Shown piece after piece: positions 35,328 through 46,320 of a DNA stretch of 64,000 nt. The notes beneath the pieces were generated by a model, which saw nothing but the letters and a program-made list of their open reading frames with translations, was not told the origin of the DNA and did no database searches. Source of the DNA: Epiperipatus broadwayi. Taxonomy: Eukaryota; Onychophora; Udeonychophora; Euonychophora; Peripatidae. A program made the position numbers and the translations under genes. The DNA lies in NCBI GenBank assembly GCA_028023455.1, contig JAQFVV010012400.1, positions 13,093,748 to 13,157,747 of the forward strand, written 5' to 3'. Numbering within the stretch: position 1 is the first letter of the stretch; the number at the start of each line of letters is the position of its first letter.

Positions 35328-36290
35328 TCACTTCAAAACATTATGATTGGAAAGCCATCCAATTTCTGTATAATAAGGAAGATCAATGTATTCACTTTCT
35401 ATGTTTTCTAGAAATTTAACAAACTGACGACGATTAAGGGCATGCGCACAAATATAATTTACAATTTTAGTTTTTTTCAGCACATATCCAATATTTAAAA
35501 CTTTGGAGCATAAGGTTTGCTGATGAATAATGCAATGAAAATGTTGAAAATAGTCATTACCTTCTTCTTTGCTTTTTTTTTTTTTGAACCTTGTAACAAC
35601 CCCTTTAAGAACATCAGTCATGGCAGGAGCACTTTCAGTTGCAAGACAATGTAGATTTTTAAAAAGTAAATTGTACTGAATCAAAATTTTCATAAGACTC
35701 AGAAATATCAATACATGTAGTTGTATTGTGCATAGGAATGAGGAATAAGTTCTAGAAGCTCTTCATTATCTTTCAAATTTACATCACATCCATGAATAAA
35801 GACAGCTAATTAAGGTGGTGTCCTGTGCATTTATATTTTCATCAGTTGCAATGGAATACGACTCGAGTGTTGGAATTATTGATTTTAGTTGATTCCTTAA
35901 ATTCTCGGCTTTATCATCAATTTTTCTAGCAGCAGTATTTCGAGATAAACTTATATTTTTGAACTTCTTTTAATTGTTCTGGACACAATACTTCTATTGC
36001 TTTAACAATGCATTCACAAATAAATTTTCCTTAAGTAAATGGTTTTGACTTGCTTGTAATAAGTGTGCTAATAAGTATCTAGTTTTAACAATGGCCTCAT
36101 TATCCTCAGTAGGCTTGGTAAATATTACTTTGTTGTTTTTTGAATATCAGTTTAAATTCTGACATTTGTCTTCTTGAAATTTCCCATCATATTTGTCATA
36201 GAATTCTTTATGACTTGTCTCATAATGTCTTGCAATTATATTCTTTGCAAACTATGATGAAGTTTCTACATTTCAGACATAAAATTGTAT
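35328..36290 (-). pseudogene. hAT transposase, GTF2IRD2/ZBED type, broken
   Basis: Minus-strand pieces in order are CKEYNCKTL..DKS (BED/His remnant near 36250), KPFT.GKFICECIVKAIEVL and CPEQLKEVQKYKFIS, NLRNQLKSIIPTLESYSIAT followed by DENINAQDTT (the first catalytic Asp region, near 35850), then ATESAPAMTDVLKGVVTRFK, FHCIIHQQTLCSKVLNI and ALNRRQFVKFLENI (35711-35328). The phrases SAPAMT, HCIIHQ.LC and ALNRRQF...WLS are diagnostic of the hAT transposase that gave rise to vertebrate GTF2IRD2. Several stops make it a pseudogene. Confidence 0.75.
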
Positions 36291-37025
36291 TTTTTTTTAA
36301 TAAAAAAATATTATAATTTTTATTTTTCTTAAAAATTATGATGTTCTCCAAGGCATCGTTTTTTATTTATATTGGTAGAGGGTTTTGACATTATTATGAA
36401 TTTTTAAATATTTCAAAGAAAACACTATTGATATACTTTTGTTCACATTCAGAACCCAGTTAAATTGTGAGAATGTAACAGACATTATCAGCTTTTCTAA
36501 ATCTCGGAAATGCCTCGCATGTGCAAACAATACATACCTCATATATTTATAATTCCAGCGTATAACATTATCTGAAATAAATATCAAATTATCTCAAAAG
36601 TTAAGAAATGTTCAAATATCAAATCACCTCAAATGTAAGAAATTTTCAGCTATGCCCTCTGTGAATATATATATATTCACAGAAATTTGATATCTCATAT
36701 CAGTGAATAAATTTTGTGGAGACATTGTAGAGGCAATAAAGCATTAACTACAACCTTTAATAAAAACGAATATTTTTTGAAGTGTTTTTTTAGCAAAATG
36801 ATGAAAGTTGTTTGGGATTTTCCTTTGACAGAACAACATGCCTTCTAGAAAGCATGCAATATGGCACTTTACATTTCTTATATTTTTATTATTTGTATAT
36901 TAATAATTTGACTTAATATAAAAAATAGTAATAACTAAATAGGAAATGTAATTAATTTTTGCAGAAATTTTTCTTTTTTTAAAATAACAATAATAAAAAA
37001 GGAAATGTAAATATTAAATATGACC

Positions 37026-37131
37026 GCTACTTGGTAGCCTATTTGTTTTTTAACATTTATTGTATATCCTTGAAATTATATTTAAAAAAAAAATTTGCCA
37101 AGCTTGGTAGACAGGATAACATACAAGTAGC
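37026..37131. mobile_element. 106-bp MITE fragment nested in the hAT relic
   Basis: The ends gctacttg...caagtagc are inverted. The right part (ccaagcttggtag followed by acaggataacatacaagta) matches the right end of the 21046-21610 MITE. Confidence 0.5.
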
Positions 37132-37275
37132 ATTTATTAAATTTATTTATGTATGTATAATCATAATTCAAAAATCCAGTATTGTCAAAAAATACATGAC
37201 TATTATGGTTATCAATGTTGGCGGGCTGCAGATTTTTTGTTAGTGGGTCGCATGTTTGACATGTTTGCTATATTA

Positions 37276-38757
37276 TTTAGATATATAGTTTATATAACAT
37301 TGCCAGAAAGTTTCCTTTTTTTGTTTTTACATTAAAATTGCAGAAATGTTTGGTATATTCAAAAGAATTTTGAATTTTTTAAAAATTGGTTTGTTGGAGC
37401 AGTAAACTTGAATTATCTACATTAAATATCTTCCATTAAATTGAATAAATAATCTTGCGGATTCTGTTTGATGTGTTATCACTATTCACAGTGTTCTTCC
37501 ATTTTTTCTCCATTTTATTTAAATTGAATTCCATTCTGCTTGTATGTTTAATATTTGTGTTTTTGTAACAAAGAAAATTGTTTTTTTCTTCAATTCTTTT
37601 CTATTTTGTCAATGTCTGTCTCCATTTAGTTTTACTTTTATTTAATGTTTGTATTATGACTTATGTTTCTGATCTGAGTAGTTTTAATTAAAATCTTATT
37701 AATGTGCCACTTCATTTACATCCAGTGCTTCATCTCTTCATTAAGATATATCTCCTTTATTAAAGCACCTTTAGAAGAATAGACTATAATAGAATAATAA
37801 TGATTTAATAGATAAGATTGTTTTTTTTTCCAATGAGATATGGATATATTTATGTATTTCTATTTCTATCAGAACTTTGATATTTTCTTTATTAACAAAA
37901 ATATTCATAAAAATTAAATCCTTTTATTATTAGTATTGTTTCATTTTATTATATTTTATTCTTTGTGAATGATTAGTAAAAATAAAAGCCTATTGAAAAA
38001 ATATTGAGAATAATTACCATAATTGATATTAAAATAAATAGTGTTCTTAAAGGGGAAGATTAAAATTAGTAGAGCGTTTATGTAAATTATTTATAGGAGC
38101 TATTAAACTGTTGTATTTTTTATTTTGTAATTTATAAGCTTTTTATTTTAAAGAAGATAAGCACATCATATTATTTTTTTTAATAATATCTGGATATAAA
38201 TCAGTAGAATTTTTTTTTATAAATAAATATAAAAACTTAATAGATGCATGCACATTTTTTTCAATGGGAAAAATATATATATTTGTGTATTTTTGTGTTT
38301 TGAAGCAATGTTTTTTTTTTTATTTAAAAAAAAAAAAAAAAATGAAATGAAAATCACAGATAAATGAAAGCAGTAATGATTAATTTAGTTACATTTAACA
38401 TAATAAAAATAATGTCTGGTAACACAAGTCAATGATTAAATTTTATTTTTAGTTATTTATGTTATTTATGTCAAGTTCTTGATAGATTATATAACATTTA
38501 AACTACAACATGACAGACTGACAATTTTATTATTATTTGAGTAAATTGTTTTCTATGTTTTTTTTTGCTAGGAATTGAATCTACATTAAGCAGTTTATCT
38601 GAGTGGTGATAATATCAATTTTGGTGCTTGAACATCTTTTAGTATTCAAATGTCTGATCATGCAGTTTTTGTTTTAATAGTATTGGATTAAAACTCTATA
38701 TGTAAAATGTATTGTATGTATGAGTATTTCTAATTATATATGTCTAATTTCTTTTAG
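37276..38757. other. Intron, no feature seen
   Basis: AT-rich intron with long A and T runs, ending in a T-rich acceptor (ctaatttcttttag) at 38744-38757. Confidence 0.5.
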
Positions 38758-39084
38758 CAATGAATTCTTTGTCATGTGAAGAATACAGACAGAATTATCC
38801 TCGAAGTACTAAGGCTGAAATTCAAATTGATATTGATGGGAGTGGCTTATGGCCACCATTCCCTGTTGTTTGCGAGTTTACTGGTCAAGTTAGTGAGACT
38901 CAAATAGGACATAAAAATATGTTGAGAACCAGTGTTAATGGATTCCAACTTCCTGGTTCATTTTCTCAGGACATTATTTACAACGCAAATATGGATGTCA
39001 TTGCCAAGTTTGTCAATAGGTCAAATTCTTGCCGACAGTCAATAAAATACAACTGTCGTAATTCTAAATTATTAAATAGTCCAG
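38758..39084 (+). CDS. Nrx-IV: Neurexin-IV exon: start of fibrinogen-like domain
   Basis: It encodes SMNSLSCEEYRQNYPRSTKA, then EIQIDIDGSGLWPPFPVVCE and on to DVIAKFVNRSNSCRQSIKYN-C. SCEEYR and the IDxDGSGxxxPFxVxC phrase are the start of the fibrinogen C-terminal-like domain of neurexin-IV/CASPR. RQSIKYNC continues into WWVSRTN of the next exon. The first two bases complete a Ser codon; it ends phase 1 (Asp codon completed at 48596). The acceptor is cttttag and the donor gtaaga. The ATG at 38760 is internal, not a start. Confidence 0.93.
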
Positions 39085-39619
39085 GTAAGATGGTGATTAA
39101 TATTTTTCTTAATATATGTTTTAACAATTATTAGTGTCAAAATATATTAGCAATCATTAAATTCCACCCACATATTGATTTATATTTATTAATATTATTA
39201 TTTGTATTTCATTGTTATTGTTATTATTACATTTTCAGTTTAACTGAGTATTGTTACTCTAGTCCTATATACATCAAAATATGTGTTGTTTAGCACTAAT
39301 GGTATAATTAACCATTGAAATAAATTGGTTTTTAATTTAGGACAACTTAACTAGTTCAGATAAAACAACTGAGCTGATATGCTTATTTTTAAGATGCATA
39401 ATTATTAAAGCTTGAACCATCCCACAGTTTATTTTGATTAAAAAGTAGAGTATGGATCAACAGAGATGCTTAATCTTATATATTTGCTAAGTTAACATTT
39501 CATATTGAAAATTATTCTTAAAATTGTAATAATTACGTAAAAATTATTTTAACTTTATTTTTTTTATAGTTACGAAGAAATATATGATCATTTTATTTTT
39601 GGTTTATATCTTTTTTAAA
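39085..39619. other. Intron, no feature seen
   Basis: AT-rich intron between the exon and a pogo element. Confidence 0.45.
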
Positions 39620-40528
39620 TACACCCGGGTCTCGTTTTATGCGGATTTATTTAATGCGATTTTGAAGTTATGCGATTCATATTTCTTCTTAATATATTTG
39701 TATGAGATTTTCTTTTATGCGATAAAAACTATTAGATCAGAAGTCAAGCTCCGATAATGCGCTATTACTTTAAATATTATAAATTTCGCGCACTTGCGTC
39801 ATATTTAAAGTAATAGCGCATTAACGGAGTTCGACTTCCATCTAATAATTTCAATATTTTCGAACTTTATAATAGTACTGTAATAGATTTTATGCAATAA
39901 AGAAGTTCATAATTCACTTAAAATCAGGATTTTCCCATTTTATATACACATGTTAAATTTTAAAGATTATAATGTAAATCTGTTCAAACGTTATAAATGA
40001 CTATACTATATATGTTGCTGTTTTTGCATTTTAAATCACGTTCTATTTTTGCTATTTAAAAAAAGAGTACGTAATCAATTAATGATTTAGTGTCCGCAAG
40101 TAATAAATTTTACAAGATTATAATGTAAATCTGTTCAAACGTTATAGATGAAAAAATATTTTTGCATTTTAAATCACGTTCTATTTTTGCTTTTTATAAA
40201 AAGAGTACATAATCAATTAATCATTTAGTGTCCATAAGTTTATTTTTAAAAGGTAACAGTGGTGGGCACAATTAAATTTGACAATTAAAATCTGATTTTT
40301 AATTGTAATTAACAATTTGAAAATTACATAACGTGATCTGAAATTGATGTGAAACGATGAAATTTGATTTTTAAATGGAATTGAAAATTAAAAAATGAAA
40401 GACAAAAATAAGAATTTAATTTTTAATTGTTAGTTTTAATTAAATTTTGCCCAACAGGGGTGAGTCGGTATCTTTTTATTATCGTAAGTCAAAGTTCTTA
40501 TTTTTATTTTAAACTTTTGGTTTACCCT

Positions 40529-40654
40529 AATGGAGAGGAAAAAACACCCAAGAAAAGAAATTCTTTGGAAACAAAAGTTTCAATTTTGGATCGCTTAGCG
40601 AAATGGGAAGGATTAACAGCGATTGGAAAACGTTTTAGTTGTATTTCCTCTTGA
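40529..40654 (+). pseudogene. Pogo/Tigger transposase N-terminal HTH remnant
   Basis: KRNSLETKVSILDRLAKWEG followed by LTAIGKRFSCISS. This is the first CENP-B/Psq-type helix-turn-helix of Tigger-like transposases (K-R-x-x-L...K-x-x-I-x-x-x-E-x-G-x-x-x-x-x-I-A-x-x-F-x-x-S). A stop follows at 40652. The rest of the transposase, including the DDE domain, is gone. Confidence 0.65.
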
Positions 40655-40700
40655 CTTCGTTTAAGGAGAAGCTACAGTACCTCATATCACATCACATCAT
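40652..40700 (+). repeat. LINE 3'-tail-like fragment
   Basis: gacttcgtttaaggagaagc followed by tacagta is nearly the reverse complement of the tail of the LINE fragment at 30476-30500 (gactccgtttaaggagaagc, tacagta). It is followed by cacatcacatcat, a short microsatellite. It looks like an extremely 5'-truncated insertion or a shared SINE/LINE tail. Confidence 0.45.
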
Positions 40701-41076
40701 AATGAATCTGATGTCCCAAATAGCGATAATAATTAAAATACTATACTTGTATGAAAAAAGTGTAAATTACGCATAAAAATATATTGTTTTGAATAAAATT
40801 AAATACTGTAGTTAATAAAAAAAGTAAAAAAAGTTTGTTTTGAATCAATTTTTTTCAAATTTGAAATTTTTTTATTAGTCATATTTTATTTTCTTATTTT
40901 TTTTTAATGCAAATTTTAAAGTAATTTTACGTTGTTGCTTTGCTTTTATGCGATTTCGAAAATTACAGTAACCTATCCCCCATTTTTCAATGTAGGTTAA
41001 GTCTATTTTTGTGCGATTTCTTTTGTGCGTGTTTTCTGAGGAACCTATCTACCGCATAAAATGAGACTCAGGTGTA

Positions 41077-42137
41077 TCTTAAATAATACAAACTTTTTTA
41101 CTTTGTTATTTAGATTTTATACTATCTGAATTTGTTTTTTTTTAATAAAACGTTTGGATATTGTTTTCATTATTGATATCAACATTTGTATGTGGTCATT
41201 ATATTTAGCAATTTGCTTGTGAAGCATATAATAAACTTTGACTGCATTTGATAAATTTTGGCAGTAACTTCATTCTAAATTACGCATTGCCCTGTGTATT
41301 TATAATATCTCTCAATAATGTTTTGAGGCCTCCATAAAATTTGTTTTCGCATAAACTTTATAGAAGTAACAACAGTGTAATAATGATGTTAAACAATAAT
41401 TAATGAAATCTTCAAAGTATATTTTTATTTCACAAATCATGTTATATGATCTTATAACCATACACATTTTAAATTACATGAAAAATATGGCATTTATGAA
41501 TGTATATTTTACAGACATCTGTATATAGTGATGAGCTTAAATAAATTGACTTTTTTTTTATCTTAAGAAGGATTATAAACTAAATTATTTTGGGAATCTA
41601 TCCTGAATAGAATATAAATATTTCAGATATTTGTGTGAGAAATTAAAAATAATTGGTGGTATTGTTTTTATTTGCATGACTAACAGAATACATCTTGCTT
41701 CATATATGTGAAGTCTTCATATGAAGATTTGTTCATAGATGATCATCATCAATTTATTTCAATTGATAATTGACTATGTGGTATAGCATTGTTTTTCTAT
41801 TGTCAGTCTATAGACCAGTGGTATTCCATGGGAAATTTTATAGGTCCATGAAAAATATCCTTAATTTGATAGTTACAAAATAAATTTTAAAATTAATTTT
41901 CAATGAAATTCTAATTTAATGTGCTTCTGATTTCATACAGGTTCCACCATATCATACAATTTTTGCCGTTAGTCAGACTTAAGCATTAGTTTTGAACTTT
42001 TGTTTATTTTTTAGTTCTTTAAAAATGCAGTAAAATAAAAAAAGAAACAAAATTCAATAGTATATTTATTAGTTATTTATTATAATGAGATTAAAGTATA
42101 ATAAACATTACATGAAAAGCTTAAATTAAATATTACT
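41077..42137. other. Intron, no feature seen
   Basis: AT-rich intron between the pogo element and the Penelope-like element. Confidence 0.45.
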
Positions 42138-42500
42138 TTTTGCTCAGCATCAAGAATTGTCGGGACATGTGTTCGAACCCACATCTGCAAAATTAGTTTG
42201 TACTGAGCGACATGATGTTAGGCGAAAAGTAAAAGAAGCATACTTTATAGCAGAGGATTATTTCGCCATTAATCGTAAAGATGCATGTTTTGCGATATCT
42301 AAAAGATGGTCTTAGTGACTCATTTGCATATAATTTGTATGTCAGATTTATTTATATAATGATTTCAAAGAAAGGATCATAACTGGCTATGAATATGAGA
42401 AGTACATCTTCTTGAAAGCGCTTAGCCATTTAATTTAGTTTTCCATTTGTTGTTATAGCTTTACGTTGGAAGTGTGAAAGCACGATTTATTATTATATTG
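42138..42500 (+). repeat. Penelope-like element, upstream pseudo-LTR
   Basis: It is a direct repeat of 44661-45019 with only scattered differences (for example cccacatct/cccatatct and ggattattt/ggactcttt). It contains the last part of the ORF (HVFEPTSAKLVCTERHDVRR to the stop) plus the 3' untranslated region ending gcacgatttattatta. Partial tandem duplication of the 3' end upstream of the ORF is the classic Penelope pseudo-LTR arrangement. Confidence 0.85.
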
Positions 42501-42787
42501 GACAAACGTAAAGTATAAATATATAATTTATTACTTAATATTTTAACATGGACTATAATCGGCAATACAAGCAGATATTACGGTTTAGTTTATCGGTTTG
42601 CACTTTTCAACAACGGATAAATTTCCTGTAAAGATGTGCGAAGTTTAAAATTATCCCAAATTGTTGCAGAGTTAATATAAATAACTCCATACATAACCGA
42701 AGCAATATTAATGCGCTGATACAAATATATTTACTTGGACTAGTCATTAAAGGATGTAACAAGGCACTCAAGAAAGAAAAAAAGTGG

Positions 42788-44839
42788 TTGCGGAGAATTG
42801 TAGGAAATTTGGCGATTCCTCCTCAGGTGACGAAGAAGTGCAACAATTTAGTGAGCGCATTGAGTCGTAAATTCGAACGGAAGTTCGCGTTTCTAGCAAA
42901 AAAACAAGGAGTGTATATTAATACGCCCAAAAGAGAGGACTTTGTCAATTTAACTAATACAATATTGCCTGCATTAGTTAAAGAAGTATTGGAACTGGGT
43001 CCCAAATACGTTGGTGGCAAGTGGAGACAGCCGAGGATGGAAGTGATGGCTGATGTTGAAGCAGGACTAGTTAACGATGAGCCTAGGGATAACTACGTTT
43101 TCCAAATCGCTAGAGCGATTAGATGCAAACCGCTTTACACAGCAGCAGATACTTGGAGTAGGAAAATTAGTGACACCAAAAAATTTTTCATTGATGATTT
43201 AATCACATGCATGAGGGATGACAAGGGGAATAGATTTGTCATAATGAATAAAGACGAATATGTTAATAAGATGAAAATACAAATTGAGAAATTGAAATTC
43301 GTATACACAGTAAACTTTAATAATAAAATTAATAAGGAGAAGTTTATAACATCGATTCTTCGTATACATTGCAATAAAGCTTTTTCTAAAGCTGAGTATT
43401 ATCTTATGTATCCATCTTCTTCCATGCCTCCTCGAATGTTTGCTAACGTTAAATTACACAAGCCTGACACGCCCCTTAGGTTGATGCTGGACTTTGTAGG
43501 CATGCATTATTTTGAGACTGCTAAGAAGATAAATCATCGGCTAATAGATGACTTAGGATTTGGAGAGTTTACTATTAAATCTTCTTTCGAATTTGTAGAG
43601 CGAATCAAGAACGCGCTAATAAGGCCCGAGTTTAAAATTGCAGCGAAAGATATTTCAGAGTTATATGGGTCTATTAATAGAAAGAAGTCTATCGATATTA
43701 TACATCAAGAACTCGTAAATAAAAATGTAGCTCTAGCTCGCGTTAGTTTTATAACAGAATTTCTGAGATGGTTAGATGTAAATATTATGGCGATGTTTGA
43801 AGGCAAGTGGTACCACATGAAAGACGTGTGGTCTATGGGATTGCCCATGAGTGGCATCATGTCTAGCATCTATCTGAATTTTTACGAAAAACAAGTATTA
43901 TCGGAATACAACATAGTAGATAATAATATAATATACACGAGATATGTGGACGATTTATTTGTTGCTGCTTCAGTAAATATTGTTGAGCACATCAAAGATC
44001 GGATACAAGCGAACACAGCATTAAATTTAAATATTACATGGGAAGATATGGGGCAAGAGGTAAAATATTTAGATATCAAGGTACACAGAGAAGGAAATAT
44101 GCTTAATTATGCAATGATTATGAAGCCACCAGAAGTTCGTGGACAGATTCACCACGAGTCATACACACCTATGACTCACAAGTTTGCTGGATTGACTTCA
44201 TTTCTTTTCAGAAATTACTATTTGTGCAAGTTTGATGCAGATAGAAGGTCTAACTTAATTAATTATACTAACAACTTAATCAAATCAGGATACAGGCACA
44301 ATATAGTATATAGCAAAATTAGACATTTTGTAAATAATATTGGAAAACACAGAGATGAAGACAACAGGCCTTGGATATTGTTGCCCTACGTGCACTCTTT
44401 ACATAAAACATTTTATAAGACATTTTCTAAGGAATTTCGTTTGAGTTTCCATACACCTAACTCAACTAATAGGCTTATTAACAACACTAAGGACACTATA
44501 GTTTCTGATCAGACTCCACAGGCTGTGTACAGAGTGGCATGCCCTCATAATGGATGTAAGGCATCATACTATGGTGAAACGAGAGCCACCATAGCTACTA
44601 GGATATCACAACATAGGTATAAATACAATAAGGCACATACGGATCCAGAATGCACTTCAATTTTTGCTCAGCATCAAAAATTGTCGGGACATGTGTTCGA
44701 ACCCATATCTGCAAAATTAGTTTATACTGAGCGACATGATGTTAGGCGAAAAGTAAAAGAAGCATACTTTATAGCAGAGGACTCTTTCGCCATTAATCGT
44801 AAAGATGCATGTTTTGCGATATCTAAAAGATGGTCTTAG
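42788..44839 (+). CDS. Penelope-type reverse transcriptase with GIY-YIG endonuclease
   Basis: An open frame of 683 codons. RT motifs (residues counted from 42788) are PPRMFANVKLHKPDTPLRLM (about 214-233), AAKDISELYGSI with the motif A Asp (about 284-295), GLPMSGIMSSIYLNFYE (motif B, about 352) and TRYVDDLFVAA with the catalytic YVDD (about 385-388). After a linker comes VYRVACPHNGCKASYYGETR (about 578-597) and ATIATRISQHRYKYNKAH, a GIY-YIG nuclease with the family's Cys pair, G-E-T, Arg and His. It performs target-primed reverse transcription. The frame is open further upstream to about 42636 but has no in-frame ATG (42788 is TTG); the first in-frame ATG is near 43037. Translation may need an upstream spliced exon or a non-AUG start. 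All catalytic residues look intact. Confidence 0.88.
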   Translation: MRRIVGNLAIPPQVTKKCNNLVSALSRKFERKFAFLAKKQGVYINTPKREDFVNLTNTILPALVKEVLELGPKYVGGKWRQPRMEVMADVEAGLVNDEPRDNYVFQIARAIRCKPLYTAADTWSRKISDTKKFFIDDLITCMRDDKGNRFVIMNKDEYVNKMKIQIEKLKFVYTVNFNNKINKEKFITSILRIHCNKAFSKAEYYLMYPSSSMPPRMFANVKLHKPDTPLRLMLDFVGMHYFETAKKINHRLIDDLGFGEFTIKSSFEFVERIKNALIRPEFKIAAKDISELYGSINRKKSIDIIHQELVNKNVALARVSFITEFLRWLDVNIMAMFEGKWYHMKDVWSMGLPMSGIMSSIYLNFYEKQVLSEYNIVDNNIIYTRYVDDLFVAASVNIVEHIKDRIQANTALNLNITWEDMGQEVKYLDIKVHREGNMLNYAMIMKPPEVRGQIHHESYTPMTHKFAGLTSFLFRNYYLCKFDADRRSNLINYTNNLIKSGYRHNIVYSKIRHFVNNIGKHRDEDNRPWILLPYVHSLHKTFYKTFSKEFRLSFHTPNSTNRLINNTKDTIVSDQTPQAVYRVACPHNGCKASYYGETRATIATRISQHRYKYNKAHTDPECTSIFAQHQKLSGHVFEPISAKLVYTERHDVRRKVKEAYFIAEDSFAINRKDACFAISKRWS

Positions 44840-45019
44840 TGACTCATTTGCATATAATTTGCTTATCAGATTTATTTATATAATGATTTCAAAGAAAGGA
44901 TCATAACTGGTTATGAATATGAGAAGTACATCTTCTTGAAAGCGCTTAGCCATTTAATTTAGTTTTCCATTTGTTGTTATAGCTTTACGTTGGAAGTGTG
45001 AGAGCACGATTTATTATTA
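44661..45019 (+). repeat. Penelope-like element, downstream pseudo-LTR
   Basis: Direct repeat partner of 42138-42500. It includes the ORF C-terminus (QKLSGHVFEPISAKLVYTER onward, stop 44837-44839) and about 180 bp of 3' untranslated sequence. Confidence 0.85.
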
Positions 45020-45252
45020 AGTTTCTTTTTAAAATAAAAAACCTGGAATGCTTATTGAATTTTTTTAATGAATTACTTTGTCTTTTTAAGTAAACCAAAA
45101 AAAAAATTACTTTTATTGTATTAAAAAGTTGCACTAAAAACAAAGTAACCCTGTCTTAAAATCATAACGTCATTAGAGCAAAGCTGGAAAAATAGTATTT
45201 GAAACTAACTATTGGGAGCTTTTGTATGCATTTTTTATTTATTATATAATTG

Positions 45253-45550
45253 TAATAGCTAAACAGCATTAAGCTGTTGCACATGCGCTTTGCAGATTTT
45301 AACTATAAATGACTGAATACAAACACTTCAAACACATGATAAAGTCTTTGGGAAAAGATAGAATGGCCTTGGCCATCTATTTTTTCGAACCCAAACTCTT
45401 TTATATGGGCAAATCTTAAGTGTCTGAAAGTGAAAGCGTGAAGATCTTTTCCCAAAGACTTTATCATGTGTTTGAAGTGTTTGTATTCAGTCATTTATAA
45501 TTAAAATCTGCAAAGCGCATGTGCAACAGCTTAATGCTGTTTAGCTATTA
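45253..45550. repeat. Foldback element with 107-bp arms
   Basis: Arms 45253-45359 and 45444-45550 are reverse complements with very few mismatches, around an 84-nt centre. Within each arm AACAGCATTAAGCTGTT is itself palindromic. The centre (aaactcttttatatgggcaaatct) resembles 15771-15800, so this may be a small family. The long hairpin would form in intron RNA. Confidence 0.75.
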
Positions 45551-45779
45551 CTGTTTATAAAACATCGCGCTATATAAAATAATTGATTTATTATATAATT
45601 ATATATTTAATAAGGATTTGGTGAAACTAAAGGTTAGAAAAAATATATAAAATATTAATATTCATTTGAAATATAAAACATATTTTTAGCCTGTAACAAA
45701 ATATTTTTAACCTGTAACAAAATGAACATTAAGAGGCAAGGTCATTATCTCATTTTTAAAATAAGAGTTCAACCCTCAA

Positions 45780-46320
45780 GATAAATCCAATGAAACTTTC
45801 ATCACCAGAAAAAAAAGAAAAAAAATCTTCCTTTTTTAAACATTAAAATGATGAATATTTGCGATATGGATTTATTCTTTGACCTAAATCTCTATATCAA
45901 GATGTACACCGATGTGTGTGATCTGTCATGATGTTCAATCGAATGATTCAATGAGATTATCAAAAATGTTACTACATTTGAAGTTGAAACATTCAGAATT
46001 TGAAAAAAAAAGTCTTGGAATATTTTGAGAATAAAAAAGCAAGAATTTGTTTTACAAAAAAAAATATTTAAACAAACTTTTGTTCAGCTAAATCTCTATT
46101 AAAATGTTCTAATTTAATAGCATTTCAGATTGCTAAAACCAAAAAAGTTATTTACTCCTGTAGAGACTTTGATAAAACCAATTTTATTATGTGTTTGTTT
46201 GGAAACATTTTGATCATTGGCTGCTGATAAAATTAGATCTATACTTCTTTTTAGTGATTTTATTGGAAGACAAATTGCTACATTGTCAGAAAACACAGAA
46301 CAAAATAAACTGTAAATATT
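45780..46320 (+). pseudogene. hAT transposase N-terminus with BED zinc finger, ZBED5/FAM200 type
   Basis: Reading + with frame changes: MKLSSPEKKEKKSSFFKH, NDEYLRYGFI, then CVICHDVQSNDSMRLSKMLL followed by HLKLKHSEFEKKSL (a BED finger C-x2-C...H-x4-H near 45920-46010), then LIAFQIAKTKKLFTPVETLI, KPILLCVCLETF, a stop, and SLAADKIRSILLFSDFIGRQ. DEYLxYGF...CVIC, the finger, and IAKxKKxxTxxETLIKPxLL follow the ZBED5/FAM200 hAT order exactly. It is truncated before the catalytic region; the downstream AT-rich tail has no further match. It is a different hAT lineage from 34385-37267. Confidence 0.75.

Larger units (their letters stand above)
34385..37267 (-). mobile_element. hAT transposon relic (GTF2IRD2-like transposase)
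   Basis: The left end CAGGGATGTTAAACTCATTT and the right end, inverted, CAAACATGTCAAACATGCGA resemble the hAT consensus CAGGGGTGTCAAACTCA. The flanks ccctatta (34377-34384) and ctatatta (37268-37275) match at 6 of 8. A broken transposase runs on the minus strand from about 36290 to 35320. A small MITE piece (37026-37131) and a short palindrome (36659-36682) are nested near the right end. Confidence 0.7.
39622..41074 (+). mobile_element. Pogo/Tigger-like element, copy 2 (with transposase remnant)
   Basis: CACCCGGGTCTCG...GAGACTCAGGTG ends are flanked by TA (39620-39621, 41075-41076). It is the longest of the three copies. It contains an internal duplication (the tttaaagattataatgtaaatctgttcaaacgttata block at about 39959 and 40110), a transposase N-terminal remnant (40529-40654) and what looks like a short LINE 3' tail at 40652-40700. 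Confidence 0.8.
42138..45019 (+). mobile_element. Penelope-like retroelement (PLE), nearly complete
   Basis: The layout is pseudo-LTR (42138-42500), spacer, one long open frame (about 42636-44839) and a second pseudo-LTR (44661-45019). Few differences between the two repeats and an unbroken 683+ residue ORF point to a young insertion. No clear target duplication was found. The GIY-YIG nuclease is C-terminal, so this belongs to the canonical Penelope/Neptune-type lineages and not to the permuted Naiad clade. Confidence 0.85.

Noticed and set aside
36659-36682. 24-bp palindrome with an (AT)n centre as a regulatory site
   Set aside because: Simple AT repeat with short flanking complement inside a dead transposon; better explained as part of the small foldback family.
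34385-37267. Treating the hAT fragments as a domesticated host gene
   Set aside because: Several stops and frameshifts and identifiable TIRs with a target duplication show it is a dead transposon.
42823-44079. Minus-strand ORFs of 65-79 codons under the Penelope RT
   Set aside because: Antisense shadows of the RT frame.
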